Assembly (NCBI GenBank): GCA_003279655.1
Contig: QCHI01000005.1
Location: forward strand, 23,528-87,527
Length of the DNA: 64,000 bases
Origin: Prochlorococcus sp. AG-402-A21
GTDB lineage: Bacteria; Cyanobacteriota; Cyanobacteriia; PCC-6307; Cyanobiaceae
Direction: 5' to 3'
The position numbers were made by a program, and so were the translations under genes. Positions 44,885 through 53,939 of the stretch are shown here, piece by piece. Below the pieces are notes generated by a model that ran no database searches, had not been told where the DNA came from, and saw only the letters and a program-made list of their open reading frames with translations. How positions within the stretch are numbered: the stretch's first letter is position 1; each line of letters starts with the position of its first letter.

Positions 44885-45169
44885 GTGACTTTTTACGTTA
44901 AAAAAAAGAAAGCTACTTGTTTGATTTTGAATGAACCATCAATTTGGTTGTCAGAAAAAGAAGCTAGTGAGGTTTTAAGAGTTGATGAACAATCTTTAGA
45001 GGTATTGAGAGAAAAGGGTTATTTAAAGCCTGGATCTCACTGGAGAAGTTCAAATGACCCTAAACAATTACCTTGGAAGCCCAAAGTCTCCTATTTTATA
45101 AGCGGATGTAAAGAAGTTATTGAATATTGTAAGAGTAATGAGGATTTTTTTGCTCAAAGAGCAGCCTAA
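44885..45169 (+). CDS. Small hypothetical protein, possible excisionase/MerR-like helix-turn-helix
   Basis: WLSEKEASEVLRVDEQSLEVLREKGYLKPGSHWRSSND resembles DNA-binding excisionase-like layouts; ORF start uncertain. Confidence 0.5.
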   Translation: MTFYVKKKKATCLILNEPSIWLSEKEASEVLRVDEQSLEVLREKGYLKPGSHWRSSNDPKQLPWKPKVSYFISGCKEVIEYCKSNEDFFAQRAA

Positions 45170-45218
45170 AGAAAAAAACTCAGATTTTTATAAATTAGAT
45201 ATTTAAGAATTTGATTTT

Positions 45219-45383
45219 TTAAGCTACTAAATTTTCACCTTTACAGTCTTTTATCGAAGTCTCCAAAATCGGATAAAGAGAAATCATTTTTCCGTATTCA
45301 GGAGATGTTCTGTAAACATTCGCTTTTTTTCTATAGTGGTCTTCTGTCTCCATCTCTAGACTATTAAGTCGATTGAAGTTCAT
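45219..45383 (-). CDS. Candidate 54-aa small protein not in the ORF track
   Basis: Reverse-strand ORF read directly: MNFNRLNSLEMETEDHYRKKANVYRTSPEYGKMISLYPILETSIKDCKGENLVA*. Mixed, non-repetitive composition in an otherwise empty gap. Confidence 0.4.
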   Translation of the reverse strand: MNFNRLNSLEMETEDHYRKKANVYRTSPEYGKMISLYPILETSIKDCKGENLVA

Positions 45384-45758
45384 GATTCTTTATCCAAAAG
45401 GATTTATCTATTTAATAGTTATAAATAAAGAGACCAAATTAATCTTTTATATTAATTACATATTTGGATGTATTTATATGGATTATGAGACTTGATTGAT
45501 CTCGAATGCCTGATATGAATTATTTTTTTTGTATCAATTAATTCTTTCATTAAAAAGTCGAAGGTAGGCAATTCGCTTGATTTTGTTTGTTTATCTCATT
45601 GGCTGTCAGTTTTTTATTGTTTTAAACCTGCTCTTTTTGATATTTTTTTATTTGCATAGGGTTTGAATAATAAAAAAAATTTACAGATTCTTTCTCTTAC
45701 ATGAGTATTTGATGAAATTGCAGTATTCTCTGATCGGTTTTGAAAAATAGCACTTCTA

Positions 45759-46811
45759 ATGCAGACCTATGGAAATTCAGCTGTCACCTACGGGTGGTGG
45801 GCTGGTAACTCAGGGGTCACCAACCGTTCAGGCAAATTTATTGCTGCTCATGCCGCTCATACCGGTTTGATTGCTTTCTGGGCTGGTGCCTTCACGTTAT
45901 TTGAATTGGCTCGATTTGACCCTTCCGTACCAATGGGTCATCAGCCTTTAATTGCGCTTCCTCATTTAGCAGCTTTGGGTATTGGTTTCGATGAAACTGG
46001 AGCCTTTGTTGGTGGGAGTGCGGTTGTCGCAGTTGCTGTGTGTCATTTAGTTGGATCCATGGCTTATGGGGCAGGTGGATTGATGCACTCTCTTCTTTTC
46101 TCTAGTGACATGCAGGAATCTTCTGTGCCACAGGCCAGAAAATTCAAGCTTGAATGGGACAACCCAGATAACCAGACTTTCATCCTTGGACATCATCTGA
46201 TTTTCTTCGGTGTTGCATGTATTTGGTTTGTTGAATGGGCGCGAATTCATGGAATCTATGATCCTGCTATTGGTGCTATTCGTCAGGTTGAATACGACCT
46301 CAACTTGAGTCATATATGGGATCATCAGTTTGACTTCCTAACTATTGATAGTTTGGAAGATGTTATGGGAGGTCATGCTTTCTTGGCTTTCTTAGAAATT
46401 ACTGGTGGTGCTTTCCATATCGCTACTAAGCAAGTTGGAGAATATACGAAGTTCAAAGGAGCTGGTCTTCTTTCTGCAGAAGCTATTCTCTCTTGGTCAC
46501 TAGCTGGTATTGGCTGGATGGCAGTTGTAGCAGCATTCTGGAGTGCAACAAATACCACTGTTTATCCTGTTGAATGGTTTGGAGAACCATTAGCACTTAA
46601 ATTTGGAATCTCTCCTTATTGGATAGACACTGTGGATCTTCCAAATGGTGCTCATACTTCTCGTGCTTGGTTAGCTAATGTTCATTACTACTTTGGATTT
46701 TTCTTTATTCAAGGTCATTTATGGCATGCTCTTAGGGCTATGGGATTCGATTTCAAACGAGTAACTGGCGCTTTAAGTAATCTTGATACTGCTTCAGTAT
46801 CATTAAAATAG
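45759..46811 (+). CDS. pcb: Divinyl chlorophyll a/b-binding light-harvesting protein (Pcb/IsiA family)
   Basis: MQTYGNSAVTYGWWAGNSGVTNRSGKFIAAHAAHTGLIAFWAGAFTLFELARFDPSVPMG; six-TM CP43-like; FFFIQGHLWHALRAMGFDFKRV. Confidence 0.97.
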   Translation: MQTYGNSAVTYGWWAGNSGVTNRSGKFIAAHAAHTGLIAFWAGAFTLFELARFDPSVPMGHQPLIALPHLAALGIGFDETGAFVGGSAVVAVAVCHLVGSMAYGAGGLMHSLLFSSDMQESSVPQARKFKLEWDNPDNQTFILGHHLIFFGVACIWFVEWARIHGIYDPAIGAIRQVEYDLNLSHIWDHQFDFLTIDSLEDVMGGHAFLAFLEITGGAFHIATKQVGEYTKFKGAGLLSAEAILSWSLAGIGWMAVVAAFWSATNTTVYPVEWFGEPLALKFGISPYWIDTVDLPNGAHTSRAWLANVHYYFGFFFIQGHLWHALRAMGFDFKRVTGALSNLDTASVSLK

Positions 46812-46831
46812 TTAAATAAATTTAACTTAAT

Positions 46832-46861
46832 AAAAAAGCCCCACATCTGTGGGGCTTTTTT
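46832..46861 (+). terminator. Rho-independent terminator of pcb (possibly bidirectional)
   Basis: AAAAAAGCCCCACATCTGTGGGGCTTTTTT: 7-8 bp GC stem, A-tract/T-tract flanks, 20 bp after the pcb stop. Confidence 0.93.
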
Positions 46862-47109
46862 ATTGTGTTCTATTTATCAATAAGCCATTGATATCAATGA
46901 GAATCAATCGAAATTTTTTGTTTAATATTTTGAAAATATTTTTTGATCGATTCATTATTATAGATTAATCGAATATTTACTAATAATTAGAGCTAATTAA
47001 ATGAATTGGTTGAGATATGATAAGAATCAAAATTACCTTCGATGTTAAATATTCATATGGGATATTATTTTTGAGGAAATTTCATTTACTTCCGTAAGCT
47101 TGTTAATAG

Positions 47110-48495
47110 ATGAGTCTGTCGTTTTTAGGTTTGGAAGACCTATATAAAATCAATGCAATCCCAACGTTAGTCCTTTCCTTAGGTTTGCTTGGAATTATAG
47201 GAATTTTTCTAACCCTTGGTAGAAGATTGGACTCTGCGATGAAGTTGGAAAGATTTGGTATTCCTATAGCCCTTTTAGTTGGAGCATTAGGTTTTTTAAT
47301 TGGTCCTTATGGACCTTTTTCATTTTTACCAGAAGGGGTTCTAAATACTTGGATGCAATTACCAACTCCATTACTTACTTTGGTCTTTGCGACTTTAATG
47401 TTAGGAAGACCTATTCCAAGAATTAGTGCCTTATGGAAACCAGTCGCTTCTCAGGCATTGCTTGGACTTTTACTAGGTTTTGGTCAATATGTTGTTGGTG
47501 GGATAATTGTTTTGTCATTTCTTCTTCCTTATTTGGGGGTAGACCCACTAATGGGATGCATTATTGAAGTTGGTTTTGAAGGAGGACATGGAGCTGCGGC
47601 AATAATGGGAGACAGTTTTATGAAGTTAGGCTTTCCTGAGGGATTAGACCTGGGATTTGCAATGGCGACTGTAGGATTACTTTCATCTACTTTGTTGGGG
47701 AGTGTTTTAATTGTTATTGGTAGATATCTTGGATGGCTGGTACCTGCTGAAAAAGAGATCAAAAATGATTTAAATGACATTGAATTGGAATTTAAACCAA
47801 TTGAACAACTTAAGTTGCTTTTATATAATTTTGCTCTCGTAGGATTAGCTGTATTGGTTGGAATCTTTTTAATCTATTGTTTAAGACTATCTTCTACTTA
47901 TTTGAGTGATATAAGTAAGCAGGTGATATTGGCTTTTCCAGTATTTCCATTGGCTTTGATGGGTTCATTTTTAGTAAGATTTTTATTAGAAAAAACTGGA
48001 AATACTAAATTAGTCTCACCAATTTTCCAACGTGAGATTGGAATACTTTCAACAGATTTACTAATAATTACCGCTATGGCTGGATTGAATTTACCTTTAT
48101 TGGTTAACTACTGGATTCCAATAACTATTTTAGCTATTGGTGGATTGATTTGGAATCTTATAGGGATGTTGATTTTTTCTAGATTATTTTTTAGAGAAGG
48201 ATGGTTTGAGCGAGCAATAGCAGAGTTTGGAAATTCAACGGGTGTAGCAGCTAGTGGACTATTACTTTTGAGATTGGCTGATCCAAGAAATTCTACTAAT
48301 ACATTACCTGTGTTTTCTATTAAGCAATTATTTCTTCAACCACTTCTTTCTGGAGGACTAATTACTGTAATAGCACCTTTGTTTATTAGTAATTTTGGGC
48401 TTAAAGGGTGGACAGAATTTTGTGGATTAATTTCATTGTCTTTATGCGTAGTCGCAATATCTTTACAGTCAAAATATACAAAAGCCTCAGCATGA
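47110..48495 (+). CDS. gltS: Sodium/glutamate symporter family (GltS-like)
   Basis: Multi-TM; GCIIEVGFEGGHGAAAIMGDSFMKLGFPEGLDLGFAMATVGLLSS. Confidence 0.88.
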   Translation: MSLSFLGLEDLYKINAIPTLVLSLGLLGIIGIFLTLGRRLDSAMKLERFGIPIALLVGALGFLIGPYGPFSFLPEGVLNTWMQLPTPLLTLVFATLMLGRPIPRISALWKPVASQALLGLLLGFGQYVVGGIIVLSFLLPYLGVDPLMGCIIEVGFEGGHGAAAIMGDSFMKLGFPEGLDLGFAMATVGLLSSTLLGSVLIVIGRYLGWLVPAEKEIKNDLNDIELEFKPIEQLKLLLYNFALVGLAVLVGIFLIYCLRLSSTYLSDISKQVILAFPVFPLALMGSFLVRFLLEKTGNTKLVSPIFQREIGILSTDLLIITAMAGLNLPLLVNYWIPITILAIGGLIWNLIGMLIFSRLFFREGWFERAIAEFGNSTGVAASGLLLLRLADPRNSTNTLPVFSIKQLFLQPLLSGGLITVIAPLFISNFGLKGWTEFCGLISLSLCVVAISLQSKYTKASA

Positions 48496-48566
48496 TAATT
48501 AATATCCTTAATTAAAGTTATAATTTGTAGAAATATTTGTTTTAATAAAACATTTACCTCCTTTAT

Positions 48567-48824
48567 ATGAACCGACAAATTTACAAAGAAATCCCTCCTC
48601 AAGAATTAAAAGAAAAATGGTTTAAAAGTCATCTGCTTGGCAAAGAGGTTGAATTACGAGAACTCTATGAGTTGCCCCAGGATCAATTGGATTTAGTCAT
48701 GGCAGAGACTGCAGAGTTTAGGAGTGATATAGGAAATAGAGATAGAAATCTAGGTAAATTTTGTACAGCTGGTTATTTCTTGGAGTTATCAAGAATCATT
48801 GACAAAAGAAGGGCCTCAGAATGA
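48567..48824 (+). CDS. Small conserved-looking hypothetical protein
   Basis: 85-aa ORF MNRQIYKEIPPQELKEKWFKSHLLGKEVELREL...; no family recognised. Confidence 0.55.
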   Translation: MNRQIYKEIPPQELKEKWFKSHLLGKEVELRELYELPQDQLDLVMAETAEFRSDIGNRDRNLGKFCTAGYFLELSRIIDKRRASE

Positions 48825-48836
48825 CTCTTTACTTTA

Positions 48837-49502
48837 TTATCCAAAAAATATAGGTTCATTTTGCTTGCTCCATGGCTCATATTTTTTCATAACTATTGGA
48901 TATTTCTCATGCTTAAAAAAATAATTTAACCAACGCCGTAAATATTTAATTTCATGGTTTTGATCAAACATTTTTATATCCGCTATTCTAAATTGCCTTA
49001 CAAATGGCCAGATAGACCAATCAGCTAAGCTTTCTTTTGCATCAACAAGAAATAGCGATTTCCCTTCATTTGAGAATTCTTGTAATCTGTTATTTAAAGA
49101 TATAAGTATTTTTATAGCGGCAGCACGATGAGATTTTGATTCTTCAATCTTGAATCTAGATGCATATTTAAACCGATCTAAATGATATTTAAATACTTTA
49201 TCATTTGTTTCAATAAGACTAAATATTTCTTTTGACTTATCATTATTATCACCAAATAATTCATGCATATTTGATTTTTTAATACTCCAAATCATTATTT
49301 CTAAACTCTCATCAATTACTTTATTTATACTAGTCGTTAAGACAGGTACAGTTGCTTTCTTAGAAATATGAATTAATTCAATAGGCTTATTCTTTAGCTC
49401 AACCTCTCTTAACTCCACTACATGATTTGTATTTAATAAAGCCCATCTAGCTCTAATTGCATAAGGACATCGTCTAAAGCTATATAGAATATTGTGCTTC
49501 AT
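48837..49502 (-). CDS. Glutathione S-transferase family protein
   Basis: SFRRCPYAIRARWALLNTNHVVELREVELKNKPIELIHISKKATVPVL thioredoxin-like N-domain; helical C-domain. Confidence 0.85.
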   Translation of the reverse strand: MKHNILYSFRRCPYAIRARWALLNTNHVVELREVELKNKPIELIHISKKATVPVLTTSINKVIDESLEIMIWSIKKSNMHELFGDNNDKSKEIFSLIETNDKVFKYHLDRFKYASRFKIEESKSHRAAAIKILISLNNRLQEFSNEGKSLFLVDAKESLADWSIWPFVRQFRIADIKMFDQNHEIKYLRRWLNYFFKHEKYPIVMKKYEPWSKQNEPIFFG

Positions 49503-49688
49503 AATTTTCCTGTTAAAATCATCTTGTGCCTTATACCTAGATATGATTAGTCAATCCTATAAATCGTAAATAGAATATGCTTCACAAGTATATCCTTTAT
49601 GATTTTCTTTGGAAATTATATTTTCCTATAAAAATATAATCCATTATTTTTATATTCCAAGCGCTTCATTTCTCAAGAAAATTAAATT

Positions 49689-50249
49689 ATGTCAGGATTT
49701 GTTTATTTAATGAAAAATGGTGATTTATATAAGCTCGGATGTACCGCTGATTTGAAAGCTGAGGCTAGTAAAATGAAACCAGGTGAAATTATTTCTTCTT
49801 TCAAAACTAATGATCCCAAATCTTTTGAGGTAAGATTGTTAAGGCTATATAAGAAAAGAAGAATTCCGGATACGAACTATTTTCGTTTATCTGAATCAGA
49901 AGTTAATAATTGTAAAAAACACTTAGAAGGTAAAAGTAATTTTCCAAAAAGCTTAAATGATGAGTTAAGAATAGGATTGAATGGATCGTTGTTTTTCTCG
50001 ATTATAACTTTTCTGATTTCGTTCCTTATTAATAAGATGTTTATATTTAGTTTTTTTCTTTCAATATTATTTGCCTCTCTCCCAATGTGGTCACTAGCAA
50101 TTTTTGGAAGTTTTGGAGGTTATGATACTGATGACCTTAGACTTTTTTCGACAGTTCCTAACAGATTTAAAGGCCTTTTGATTGCTATTTCTATGGTTTC
50201 AGTCGCATATGTTCTATATACTTTTTCTAGCTTTTCAATTGCTTTTTAA
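49689..50249 (+). CDS. T5orf172/GIY-YIG-like domain fused to a C-terminal transmembrane region
   Basis: GFVYLMKNGDLYKLGCTADLKAEASKMKPGEIISSFKTNDPKSFEVRLLRLYKKRRIPDTNYFRLS, then several hydrophobic helices. Confidence 0.65.
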   Translation: MSGFVYLMKNGDLYKLGCTADLKAEASKMKPGEIISSFKTNDPKSFEVRLLRLYKKRRIPDTNYFRLSESEVNNCKKHLEGKSNFPKSLNDELRIGLNGSLFFSIITFLISFLINKMFIFSFFLSILFASLPMWSLAIFGSFGGYDTDDLRLFSTVPNRFKGLLIAISMVSVAYVLYTFSSFSIAF

Positions 50250-50341
50250 TATAAAAAATTTTTTTATTTATACATATAATTTATATCTTCTTGCTTAATT
50301 ATCGAATTATAGCTATATATATAGTTGGTGACCTTTGAAGT

Positions 50342-50596
50342 ATGAACGTTTCTGATTATCTTCAATTCTTAGAACCAATACAAGAACAGCTTAATAAGGT
50401 CTACTCAATTGCTTCTTTGGCCCTTACTGTTTTGGTTTGCTTATGGCTATTTAATTTTATAGTTGGTCTCATACAAAGAACGTATTCAGTAGGTAAAGCT
50501 ATAGGAAGTTTTTATAGAAATTATTTTCATAAGTATCTCCGTAAGGCAATTCTAGGTGTGTTTAGTACATTTAAGAAAACCACTAGTCCTATTTAA
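50342..50596 (+). CDS. Small single-TM hypothetical protein
   Basis: 84-aa ORF with SIASLALTVLVCLWLFNFIVGLI hydrophobic helix. Confidence 0.5.
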   Translation: MNVSDYLQFLEPIQEQLNKVYSIASLALTVLVCLWLFNFIVGLIQRTYSVGKAIGSFYRNYFHKYLRKAILGVFSTFKKTTSPI

Positions 50597-50614
50597 AAAA
50601 GTAAGAATTTTCTT

Positions 50615-51328
50615 TTAAATAGTTGTTTCAAGTTGACAATTTAATGCAATTTCAAAAGGGACAGAACTGTTTGGAAGATCAAGTAAATTGGAGCAAATAT
50701 TTGCAATATCATTTGTCTGTATCATATCTTTTTTTGGAAAATGATTTATGTCTTTTGCCATGTCCGTATTTACCCAGCCTGGACAAATAGCTGTAACTCT
50801 AATACCTTTTCCCCATCCTTCATTCCTAATGGTTTGGCATAAGCTCATTAAAGCGAACTTACTCATTGAATAGCTAGCCAAGTTACCTTTTGAGCGTTTG
50901 CCACTCATCGATACCAATACAATAATTCGTGCTGAATTACTAAGGGATAAATACTTCCAAGCATGTTTTGTTAATAACCAGGGTCCCATCACATTAATCT
51001 TCCATAGATCTTCAATATCTTTCATTTCATTATCATTAAATAATAACTTTGTTCTTTTGAATATACCGGCGCAATGAATAATAGTATCAATATTTTTAAA
51101 AGATTCGACTGTTTTCTCTACCCATTTTCTTGATGACTTTTGATCAGTTGCTTCATACTTATGGACTAATAATCTGTCTGAATTATTTGTTTTTGGATCT
51201 AGGGGGGTATTGAATAGATCTTCTCTTTTTCTTACTCCTAGACTTAATGAATGTCCTTCTTTATGTAATTTTAATGCTATTGCTTTACCTATACCTCTAT
51301 TCGCTCCACTTATAAGGATTTTTCTCAT
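50615..51328 (-). CDS. Short-chain dehydrogenase/reductase
   Basis: ILISGANRGIGKAIAL; IIHCAGIF; YSMSKFALMSLCQTIRNEG; AICPGWVNTDMAK; 4-bp overlap with the upstream cyclase gene. Confidence 0.9.
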   Translation of the reverse strand: MRKILISGANRGIGKAIALKLHKEGHSLSLGVRKREDLFNTPLDPKTNNSDRLLVHKYEATDQKSSRKWVEKTVESFKNIDTIIHCAGIFKRTKLLFNDNEMKDIEDLWKINVMGPWLLTKHAWKYLSLSNSARIIVLVSMSGKRSKGNLASYSMSKFALMSLCQTIRNEGWGKGIRVTAICPGWVNTDMAKDINHFPKKDMIQTNDIANICSNLLDLPNSSVPFEIALNCQLETTI

Positions 51329-52611
51329 TTATTATTAACTATTAATGCTTTAAATAATAAATTTAATTCTCTACCATGCATATTCATTAAGCCTTGTTTG
51401 ATAGTCCAAGGTGATTTTCTGAACATTTTCCACATTGCGGATATTAGTTCTTTAAGGCTAAGAGTATTTGTAAGGAATCCATACCATTGTTTATTAGGTA
51501 AACTAAAAAATTCTACAAAAAATCCTCTTAGCAACTTCTCTTCGAATCGCATCAGTTTTTCTAATCCAAATTTATAAATAGCTTGTTTTCTTCTAAGTTC
51601 TGATGGCCATAAGGTTTGCCAACCTTTCTTTGCTAATGAAGCTGAGGATGCTTTGGGGTCTTTCATTGCTAATGAAAGAGCTTTAGCAACTTTAGGAGCT
51701 CTTCTTAAAAGGCTACCAACCATGTATCCCGAGGCAGGATGTACCATCCCAGCAGAACCTCCAAATCCAAGGACCGGTTGTGTAAGGTCAGGGATAGGCA
51801 TGTTCATTGGTAGATAAGAACCATGCTCTTCATGGTCAAGACTTTTTATTTCTAAACCCCGAGTCTCTAATCTTTTTTCCAGTCTTCTTTTTAACTCATC
51901 CAGCGATACTGGAGGGAACAGACCCAAGGATGTTTCTTCTAAGAAAAACTTTCCATTTCCCATATCCATAGCGTATAAAAATGTTGGAGCTTCTTTTCTC
52001 TCCTCTGGATTCAAGTGGTCGCAACGATAATCCATTAGAACAAATTGGTCTTTTTCGACAGGGGGAGCACTGAACTCCCCTACGATCCCGTAACATGTTT
52101 GAACGGCTATTGGCCCTTGGTTAGGAGACTTAATAAAAACAGGTTTGTAGCCAGTTGCGTCAATCACCACCCGAGCATTAAGTTCCTTTCCATTAGAAGT
52201 TTTAACGGTGCTGATCAATTGATTCGTTTCTAAGTTGACTGCTGATCCTTTATGCCATTCTATTTCAGCCTTATTGCATTGCTCTAACCAATAAGCTTGT
52301 AATTTGTTTTTATCAAAAAGCCCGTAATCTCTATTATGTTTAGTGATTTCATTCTTTTTAGAATTTGGGTCCTTGTCTCCTTCTCCAAAATAGCTAATCG
52401 TGTTTACCCATCTATGTTCAAGTAAATGACTTAGACCAAGCTCGTCAACCTCTTCACCCCAAATCCCATAAGTGAAGGGCCAAGGTTCCTCTGGCGATTG
52501 CTCAGATAAAATTTCAACATTTAAATTTTCAATCGCTAATGCTGCCGCTATTGATAACGCGCCTGGGCCTGAGCCTAGTACAAGAGCATCTTTTAATGCA
52601 CTAGTACTCAT
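51325..52611 (-). CDS. crtL: Lycopene cyclase (CrtL family; possibly epsilon type)
   Basis: ALVLGSGPGALSIAAALA FAD motif; PWPFTYGIWGEEVDELGL; FLYAMDMGNGKFFLEETSL; GFGGSAGMVHPASGYMVGSLLRRAP. Confidence 0.9.
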   Translation of the reverse strand: MSTSALKDALVLGSGPGALSIAAALAIENLNVEILSEQSPEEPWPFTYGIWGEEVDELGLSHLLEHRWVNTISYFGEGDKDPNSKKNEITKHNRDYGLFDKNKLQAYWLEQCNKAEIEWHKGSAVNLETNQLISTVKTSNGKELNARVVIDATGYKPVFIKSPNQGPIAVQTCYGIVGEFSAPPVEKDQFVLMDYRCDHLNPEERKEAPTFLYAMDMGNGKFFLEETSLGLFPPVSLDELKRRLEKRLETRGLEIKSLDHEEHGSYLPMNMPIPDLTQPVLGFGGSAGMVHPASGYMVGSLLRRAPKVAKALSLAMKDPKASSASLAKKGWQTLWPSELRRKQAIYKFGLEKLMRFEEKLLRGFFVEFFSLPNKQWYGFLTNTLSLKELISAMWKMFRKSPWTIKQGLMNMHGRELNLLFKALIVNNK

Positions 52612-52909
52612 AGCCCCCCTTGAGGAACATAGCTATTTCCTTTAACTTGGATTAAAAAAATAGAATTTAATTTCTTAGAATAAAAATTAGTTATTTGATT
52701 GTCTCCCAGGATTACCACTTTAAACACCTATGCCTATAGAATCAAGAATAGCTCGTGATGGCATTAACAATGAATTGTATTAATGTTTTTTATCAACTTA
52801 ATGATTTTATTTTGTTTTTAAGTATTTACGAAGAGGCTTTGATCAAAAATTGAAATAATAAATAATTAAATTTAATTCCTAAATCATTTAATATTAAAAT
52901 TAAAAATTT

Positions 52910-53932
52910 ATGAAAGAAAAATCAAATATTTCCAAAAAAGAGCAACCTTTAACTATTTTTATAACAGGTGGTTCATCAGGTATTGGTTTTCAAGCAGTTT
53001 TAAAGTTAATTTCCCTTGGCCATAATATAATTTTACCTTGTAAAAGTATATCTCGAGCAAATGAGGTATTGACTAATATATTTAATCAAAATACAGTTCA
53101 ATTATCTAAAAAAGGTGAAATTTATACTCCAATAATGGATCTTTCTGATTTAAAAAGCATTGATTCGCTTTGTTGTGAACTTGAAATCAGACGTGTGAAA
53201 ATCGATGTTTTAATTTTGAATGCCGGTCTTCAATATACAGGAGCCAAAACACCTAGAATGTCAACTCAGGGAATCGAATTAACTTTTGCTGTAAATCATT
53301 TATCACATTTCTATCTGACACAAAAGATTTTACCTTTAATAAATAAGAAAAATGATCCGAAAATAATTATCACTTCTTCAGAAGTTCATAATCCTAACAG
53401 TGGCGGAGGTAAAGTAGGATCTAAGGCAAGCTTAGGAAACTTAAAGGGATTAGAATCTGGTGAAGGTTTTGAAATGATTGATGGAAACAAGTTTAATGCT
53501 GATAAAGCATATAAAGATAGTAAACTATGCAATATTCTTTTTGCAAAGAAATTGAGTATAAACTTGTCAAAAGAAAACTTAATAATACCTGTTATAGCAT
53601 GGGCTCCAGGATTAGTTATCTCTAGAGATAACCAAGGATTTTTTAGGTACAGCAGAAAATATAATCAATTTGGACAAATATTATTCGCTTTTTTAGCTAG
53701 AGATCTTTTAAGAATAACCACATCAAACAAAGAAGCAGGTTTGCTTTTAAGTAATCTAGCTTGTTTATGTAAATATAGAAAACCAGGTTTCAATTATTAT
53801 AGTAATAAAATTGTTTCATTAGGTAAATTTATTTTCGAAGAAAGTGATGTCAGTAATGATGCTCAAAGAGGAGATTTATCTGATAATTTATGGGACTTAT
53901 CTAAATCTCTAATAGAGAAGATACTTAGATAA
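52910..53932 (+). CDS. SDR protein resembling light-dependent protochlorophyllide oxidoreductase (POR-like paralogue)
   Basis: FITGGSSGIGFQAVLKLI; NAGLQYTGAKTPRMSTQGIELTFAVNHLSHFYL; KASLGNLKGLESGEGFEMIDGNKFNADKAYKDSKLCNILFAKKL. Confidence 0.8.
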   Translation: MKEKSNISKKEQPLTIFITGGSSGIGFQAVLKLISLGHNIILPCKSISRANEVLTNIFNQNTVQLSKKGEIYTPIMDLSDLKSIDSLCCELEIRRVKIDVLILNAGLQYTGAKTPRMSTQGIELTFAVNHLSHFYLTQKILPLINKKNDPKIIITSSEVHNPNSGGGKVGSKASLGNLKGLESGEGFEMIDGNKFNADKAYKDSKLCNILFAKKLSINLSKENLIIPVIAWAPGLVISRDNQGFFRYSRKYNQFGQILFAFLARDLLRITTSNKEAGLLLSNLACLCKYRKPGFNYYSNKIVSLGKFIFEESDVSNDAQRGDLSDNLWDLSKSLIEKILR

Positions 53933-53939
53933 ATATCTC

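Noticed and set aside
45471-45560. Very short ORFs upstream of pcb
   Set aside because: Under 15 aa each, indistinguishable from chance.
50313-50324. CTATATATATAG perfect palindrome before the 84-aa ORF
   Set aside because: Simple AT repeat expected by chance in this composition; could at most be a promoter -10 region.
52741-52800. Tiny ORF (MPIESRIARDGINNELY) in the crtL/POR-like gap
   Set aside because: Only 17 aa, no supporting features.
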